A stretch of DNA of 64,000 nt, taken from Aliidongia dinghuensis (GTDB taxonomy: Bacteria > Pseudomonadota > Alphaproteobacteria > ATCC43930 > CGMCC-115725). Made by a program: the position numbers and the translations under genes. Shown here one piece after another: positions 60,701-64,000 of this stretch (position 1 is its first letter; each line of letters begins with the position of its first letter). The stretch lies in assembly GCF_014643535.1 (NCBI RefSeq), contig NZ_BMJQ01000002.1:372001-436000 (forward strand). The letters run 5' to 3'. The notes below the pieces were generated by a model. The model ran no database searches. It saw only the letters and a program-made list of their open reading frames with translations, and had not been told where the DNA came from.

Positions 60701-62118
60701 GGCTCAAGAACCAGGCAATCGGCTTCTATGGCCACGGTCCGCTGCAGATCAAGCCGGACCTCTCGGGTGTCGTGATCCCGCCCGACGGTGCCATTCTGTT
60801 CAAGCTCGAGGGTGAGGGCCGGCTCGAGACGCTGAGCGAGATGCTGCCCTTGGGCGAGGACCGGGTCGGCGGCGCCTTCACCATCGATCTCTCGGTCGGC
60901 GGCACCGTCGCCCATCCCGACGCCGGCGGCCAGCTCGCGATCCGCGATGGGCGTTACGACAATGACGCCTCTGGCATGACGCTGCGCGCGCTTACAGTCG
61001 ATCTCGCCGGCAACCAGCAATCCTTCGTGCTGCGTAGCCTCGCCGGCAACGATGGCGGCCAGGGCACGGTCGGCGCCTCGGGCCGGGTCGATCTCGCGGC
61101 GGCCGGCGGGCCGGCGCTCGACCTCAAGGCCGAGCTCAAGAGCTTCACCGCCGCGCGCGGCGATACCGCGACGGCGATCGTCAGCGGCACGGCCGCCGTC
61201 TCCGGGCCGCTTTCCGGTCCGGCGGTCAAGGCGGCGATCACGCTCGACCGCGCCGACATCAACGTCCCGGACCAGCTGCCGCCCAATGTCGCGAAGCTCG
61301 ACGTGGTGCGCATCGATTCACGCTATCCGAACCGCCGCGCGCCGGAGAGCCAGGCGGCGGCCCCGCCGTTCGCCGCCACGCTCGACATCGATTTCAGCTC
61401 CCCCGGGCAATGTTTCGTGCGCGGGCGCGGGCTCGACAGCGAATGGCGCGGCAAGCTCCATGTCGGCGGCACCAGTGCCGCACCGGTCGTGACCGGCCAG
61501 TTCGAGGTGGCGAACGGCACCTTCGCCGTCTTGAGCCACACCTTCACGATCCAGCGCGGCATCGTGGGCTTCGCCGGCAGCACCAACCCGGAGCTCGACC
61601 TGCTGGCGACCGCCAAGACGGCCGACATCACCGCAAACGTCCTGCTGCAGGGTTCGCCCACCAGCCCGACGCTGAAGCTCACCTCGACGCCCGAACTGCC
61701 GCAGGACGAGGTGCTGTCGCGCGTGTTGTTCGGCACCTCGGTCGGCCAGGTCTCGGCGGTGCAGGGCCTGCAGCTCGCGGCGGCCGCGGCCTCCCTCGCG
61801 AGCGGCGGCGGCCCGGGCGTGCTCGACCGAGTGCGCAACGCGACCGGGCTCGACCGGCTGACGCTCAATTCCGACAATACCTCCACCTCGAGCGGCTCCA
61901 GCAGCAGCAGCCAGAAGGGCGCGCTCGGTGGTGCTTCGGTCAGTGGCGGGAAATATGTCGCCCCCGGGGTGTTCGTCGGCGTCGACCAGGGCGCCGGGGC
62001 CGGCTCGACCAAGGCGCGGGTCGAGGTCGAGATTGTGCCGCGCGTGACGGTCGACGCCACGGTCGGCACCGGTTCCGAGTCGACCAGCATGGGTGTCAAT
62101 TATAAATTCGACTACTGA
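57736..62118 (+). CDS. tamB: TamB translocation/assembly module protein (DUF490)
   Basis: A 1460-residue protein with one N-terminal membrane helix (LGLAAIVVLIVVAFAGGLWW). A very long beta-taco-like region of repeated DG/GK motifs follows (LTLDGKASL, GTVDLAAKRGSGSIDGAVND, VTLDGTVASPDGKAIDAKLT). The C-terminal DUF490 domain is typical (ANVLLQGSPTSPTLKLTSTP, LPQDEVLSRVLFGTSVGQVS, VGVNYKFDY-like end). It bridges the periplasm to TamA and transports lipids or barrel proteins. AAGGAAG precedes the ATG. Confidence 0.93.
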   Translation: MRRVLRWIGLGLAAIVVLIVVAFAGGLWWLGSAGGHAWLTAQVTGALTSADTKATIAGLEGAVPFHLRLARLELADRDGTWLTVENAAVDLDAAALLRGTARIDRIAAGHILVARAPLPSTTPSQPSNEPFSLPRLPVGIELGSLDVPAIDLGAPLLGEPARLTLDGKASLHRGRADAAISLVRVGAAPGKATLALTLDDRTLTLDLEAADQSGELMAKLDPDAGAQPLDLTLKGSGPLTGWHGRLDGSTGGGAKLGADLSLALDKAKLDQGWAASIKGTADVAALLADQMKPAAGTDIAFDIAAAGPKDKPITLDHADLRLAAGSVAAKGWFDPAKQTLDATATIKGDVHTLESVAGQPVQGNFELDLGMKGAVARPTASIRLDAHGLSAGENGVGTVTAKLDLVTGTDDLLHITGGGRFDGIKAAGAPPPDALGDRLDWTVDLTADKQASRIQLGKATASGAGVAFEASGRFDGTAADGTLHLAAADLARFGGLAGLALGGSVTLDGTVASPDGKAIDAKLTGRLADLKTGIPEADGLLGGTVTLKAAGGRSAAGTLSLADLAVSGTDVNLTGHGTFDPKAEALDGKAVLSLPRLAALGAGYAGQATVTVDATGKPNDPAVTAQVDGTGIEAGGRKIDRLAVTAKLASLIQRSVALQAKLDAGQLSATLAGTVAQTGDAAYTVKDLKLAGPGTRLAVDGTVDLAAKRGSGSIDGAVNDLVAWAPLAGMPLGGGVKITGKLAGTAAKLDLDATHLAVGASADNGRTTLEHLGLAADLSDIWARPRGKLTLDVTKLVAAGASVDHAKLAAASDKAGAFGFTLDGAGTAQKPFQVAAQGSLALGPGSDATLRLAKFDGKFADLPFDLRRQLTLARKGTGMSFADLALAVGQGSITGAGNADGRSLKLDLDGKNLSIGALGALAGQAGTEGTLGFSAKLSGSPARPAGAVTVAVPDLKLAAATHPDLPPVGVAVTAELAPGRVDVKGKVDGLKNQAIGFYGHGPLQIKPDLSGVVIPPDGAILFKLEGEGRLETLSEMLPLGEDRVGGAFTIDLSVGGTVAHPDAGGQLAIRDGRYDNDASGMTLRALTVDLAGNQQSFVLRSLAGNDGGQGTVGASGRVDLAAAGGPALDLKAELKSFTAARGDTATAIVSGTAAVSGPLSGPAVKAAITLDRADINVPDQLPPNVAKLDVVRIDSRYPNRRAPESQAAAPPFAATLDIDFSSPGQCFVRGRGLDSEWRGKLHVGGTSAAPVVTGQFEVANGTFAVLSHTFTIQRGIVGFAGSTNPELDLLATAKTADITANVLLQGSPTSPTLKLTSTPELPQDEVLSRVLFGTSVGQVSAVQGLQLAAAAASLASGGGPGVLDRVRNATGLDRLTLNSDNTSTSSGSSSSSQKGALGGASVSGGKYVAPGVFVGVDQGAGAGSTKARVEVEIVPRVTVDATVGTGSESTSMGVNYKFDY

Positions 62119-62229
62119 TTGCCGCGCGGCATTTCGCCGCTCGCGCAGGTTTGATCGGCGAACGAGTTCCGCTCGGGCTTAGGGTCGGTCTCGCCCAATC
62201 TCCCCATCTCCGAGGAGGGAACGTTCACC

Positions 62230-63111
62230 ATGCGTCATGTCGCATCCGATATTGCTGGCCTGTTTCCGACCATGGACCTGAGCCGCCGCGGCTTCGTCGT
62301 CACCACGCTCGCGGCCGGCTTCGCGCTCACGGTGCAGCCGGTCCAGGCGAGCACGATCACGACCGATACCGAGGGACTCGTCGCCGGCGAGGTTCAGATC
62401 CCGGTCGCCGACGGTACGATCCCGGCCTATCGCGCGCAGCCTGCCAAGCCCGGCCCGCACCCGGTCCTGCTCGTGGTCGAGGAGATCTTCGGCGTGCACG
62501 AGCATATCAAGGACATGTGCCGCCGCTTCGCGAAGCAGGGCTATCTCGCTATCGCGCCGGAGCTCTATAGCCGGCTCGGCGACGTCGTCGCCATGACCGA
62601 CATCAAGGAGGTGGTGGCGACGGTCAACAAGGCGCCCGACAAGACCGAGATGAGCGATCTCGATGCGACCGTCGCCTGGGCCGGCAAGAACCACGGCGAT
62701 ACGAGGCGCCTCGGCATCACCGGCTTCTGCCGCGGCGGCCGGACGGTCTGGATGTATGCCGCGCATAATCACAACCTCAAGGCCGGTGTCGCCTGGTACG
62801 GCCCGCTCGTCGGCACGCCGACCGACGCCATGCCGACCAACCCGGTCGATGTCGCGGGCGAGATCAAGGCGCCGATCCTCGGCCTCTATGCCGGGCTCGA
62901 CCAGGGCATCCTCAAGGAGCATGTCGAGACCATGCGCGCGAAGCTGCTCGAAACCGGCAACACCCGGTCGCAGATCGTCGTCTATCCCGACGCCCAGCAT
63001 GGCTTCAACGCCGACTACCGGCCGAGCTACAACGAGGCCGACGCCAAGGACGGCATGTCCCGCTGCCTCGCCTGGCTGCGCGCGAACGGCGTGGGCCAGG
63101 AAGAGGCGTAA
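62230..63111 (+). CDS. Tat-exported dienelactone hydrolase family protein
   Basis: A 293-residue alpha/beta hydrolase. The signal carries a twin-arginine motif (LSRRGFVVTTLAAGFALTV). The nucleophile is Cys in GITGFCRGGRTVW, as in dienelactone hydrolase, with His in YPDAQHGFNADYRPSY and an Asp in LYAGLDQGI. VVEEIFGVHEHIKDMCRR is a family hallmark. AGGAGGG precedes the ATG. Substrate unknown; a lactone or ester in the periplasm. Confidence 0.88.
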   Translation: MRHVASDIAGLFPTMDLSRRGFVVTTLAAGFALTVQPVQASTITTDTEGLVAGEVQIPVADGTIPAYRAQPAKPGPHPVLLVVEEIFGVHEHIKDMCRRFAKQGYLAIAPELYSRLGDVVAMTDIKEVVATVNKAPDKTEMSDLDATVAWAGKNHGDTRRLGITGFCRGGRTVWMYAAHNHNLKAGVAWYGPLVGTPTDAMPTNPVDVAGEIKAPILGLYAGLDQGILKEHVETMRAKLLETGNTRSQIVVYPDAQHGFNADYRPSYNEADAKDGMSRCLAWLRANGVGQEEA

Positions 63112-63121
63112 TGAGAAAACG

Positions 63122-63145
63122 CCCTCTCCCGCTTGCGGGAGAGGG
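63122..63145 (-). terminator. Terminator between the hydrolase and the convergent ABC binding-protein gene
   Basis: CCCTCTCCCGC (63122-63132) pairs perfectly with GCGGGAGAGGG (63135-63145). Read on the minus strand it is followed by GCGTTTTC, so it serves mainly the minus-strand gene ending at 63158. On the plus strand no T-run follows. Confidence 0.8.
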
Positions 63146-63157
63146 TCTGTCCGCCTC

Positions 63158-64000
63158 CTACTTCGACATCGGACAGCCGGTCTTCTCCGGCGCCAGGAAC
63201 GCCTCGGCCGCCGGTACGGTCGCGACCTTTTCCAGATAGTCCCAGGGATACTTCGATTCCTCGGGCTTCTTGACGCGCATCAAGAGCCGGTCGAACACCA
63301 GCTTGTTGTTCGACTGGATCTCGCCGTGCGCGGTGAAGACATCCTCGACCGGCGTCGCCTTCATGGCGGCCACGACCGGATCCGTGTCGGCGGTGCCGGC
63401 CTTCTGGATCGCCTTCAGGTAATGGGTGATGGCCGAATAGACGCCGGCGTGGCTGTCGTTCGGCATGCGGTTCATCTTGGCGAAATAGCGCTTGGCCCAG
63501 GCGCGGGTCTTGTCGTCGGTGTCCCAGTACCAGGACTGCATCAGCAGCAGGCCCTGCGCTTCCTTCAGCCCCATGCTATTGACGTCGGAGAGATAGACGA
63601 CCGGCGCTGTCACCAGTTGCTTCGGCGAGATGCCGAATTCGCCGGCCTGCTTCAAGGAGCCGATCAGGTCGGCGCCGGCATTGGCCAGCATGACGACCTT
63701 GGCGCCCGAGCCCTGGGCCTGCAGCAGGAACGACGAGAAATCCGCCGTGTTGAGCGGATGGCGGACGGAGCCCTTGACCGCGCCGCCGAGCCGCGTGATC
63801 TCGGCCGTGGCGTCGGCTTCGAGGCTCTTGCCGAAGGCATAGTCGGCGGTCAGGAAGAAGTAGCTGTCGTAGCCCTGCTTCATGAGCGCCCGGATCGGCG
63901 CCACCGCGTTCGACCAGTTGTTGTGGGTCCAGGCGATGCCGGTCGGCGTGCAGGCGGGGCCGGTCAGATCCGACGACGAGGCCGAGGTGAAGATCGCGAG
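63158..64000 (-). CDS. ABC-transporter substrate-binding protein (branched-chain amino-acid/urea type), 5' truncated
   Basis: The frame is open from the window edge to the stop at 63158 (280 codons visible), beyond the internal GTG at 63904. The first visible residues are LAIFTSASSSDLTGPACTPT, so the N-terminus lies outside. Periplasmic_BP_6 features follow (YFFLTADYAFGKSLEADATA, FSSFLLQAQGSGAKVVMLAN, YGSDVN-like YLSDVNSMGLKEAQGLLLMQ). It closes with the C-terminal cysteine in EKTGCPMSK. It imports amino acids or related solutes with a Liv-type ABC system. Confidence 0.9.
   Translation of the reverse strand, partial: LAIFTSASSSDLTGPACTPTGIAWTHNNWSNAVAPIRALMKQGYDSYFFLTADYAFGKSLEADATAEITRLGGAVKGSVRHPLNTADFSSFLLQAQGSGAKVVMLANAGADLIGSLKQAGEFGISPKQLVTAPVVYLSDVNSMGLKEAQGLLLMQSWYWDTDDKTRAWAKRYFAKMNRMPNDSHAGVYSAITHYLKAIQKAGTADTDPVVAAMKATPVEDVFTAHGEIQSNNKLVFDRLLMRVKKPEESKYPWDYLEKVATVPAAEAFLAPEKTGCPMSK

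Noticed and set aside
58693-61020. 775-codon minus-strand frame opposite tamB
   Set aside because: Antisense shadow of a repetitive GC-rich gene.

Overview
This is a GC-rich chromosomal window from an alphaproteobacterium. The order Rhodospirillales is my best guess, by inference only: there is no rRNA gene to anchor it. Pointers are the Caulobacter-type SigF/NrsF pair, TamA/TamB, a stand-alone MlaC, a fused TRAP DctQM permease, SCO1/PCuAC copper chaperones, and short leaders with frequent 4-bp ATGA/GTGA overlaps. I recognised no tRNA, rRNA, CRISPR array, insertion sequence or prophage.

Layout. 1-1559: the 3' end of a filamentous-haemagglutinin-like exoprotein. 1691-4739: amino-acid catabolism (M20 amidohydrolase, diaminopropionate ammonia-lyase) with a divergent Lrp regulator. 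4751-7479: an ECF sigma/NrsF pair divergent from thioredoxin, CcdA and a GDCCVxC protein, with a good GTAACC-N16-CGAA promoter. 7493-9577: AraC regulator and divergent SDR. 9584-14742: sugar-acid module (RspB-like dehydrogenase, TRAP DctP and DctQM, GntR).

14717-23823: the most interesting region, a lasso-peptide-type RiPP locus. It has a B2 protease, a PqqD-like B1 (RRE), an HPr-kinase-like peptide kinase, a sulfotransferase, an asparagine-synthetase-like cyclase, a NTP_transf_5 nucleotidyltransferase, a GNAT, a DUF6916 protein and three consecutive tail-collar (MdpB-like) proteins. Two 45-residue precursor genes (19627-19764 and 19991-20128) lie in a tandem duplication of about 364 bp. The duplication also left a dead copy of the cyclase 5' end between them. 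The leaders are nearly identical, the last five residues differ, and both end in serines, the expected target of the kinase.

24075-35630: a secreted YncE-like propeller, PfkB kinase, CopC/CopD, glucose-6-phosphate dehydrogenase, SnoaL-like protein, NUDIX, SH3 protein, TauE/SafE exporter, an AT-richer lipoprotein of unknown function and a hybrid histidine kinase. 35823-37643: an unusually short alanyl-tRNA synthetase lacking the C-Ala domain. 37827-40467: ClC, SDR and NudC-like NUDIX in a tightly overlapped operon. 40625-42824: copper delivery to a haem-copper oxidase (DUF2946, PCuAC, SCO1, cytochrome c). 42975-47747: VOC protein, HTH-GNAT regulator, AlaC-type aminotransferase, two-lobed pentapeptide-repeat protein, arylamine N-acetyltransferase. 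48003-49967: ACT-like protein and citramalate synthase. 50006-54829: 2-hydroxyacid dehydrogenase, thioesterase, LysR, a 30-codon small ORF with its own terminator, MlaC and a flavoprotein. 55100-62118: upp, tamA, a REP-like palindrome, tamB. 62230-64000: dienelactone hydrolase and a truncated ABC substrate-binding protein.
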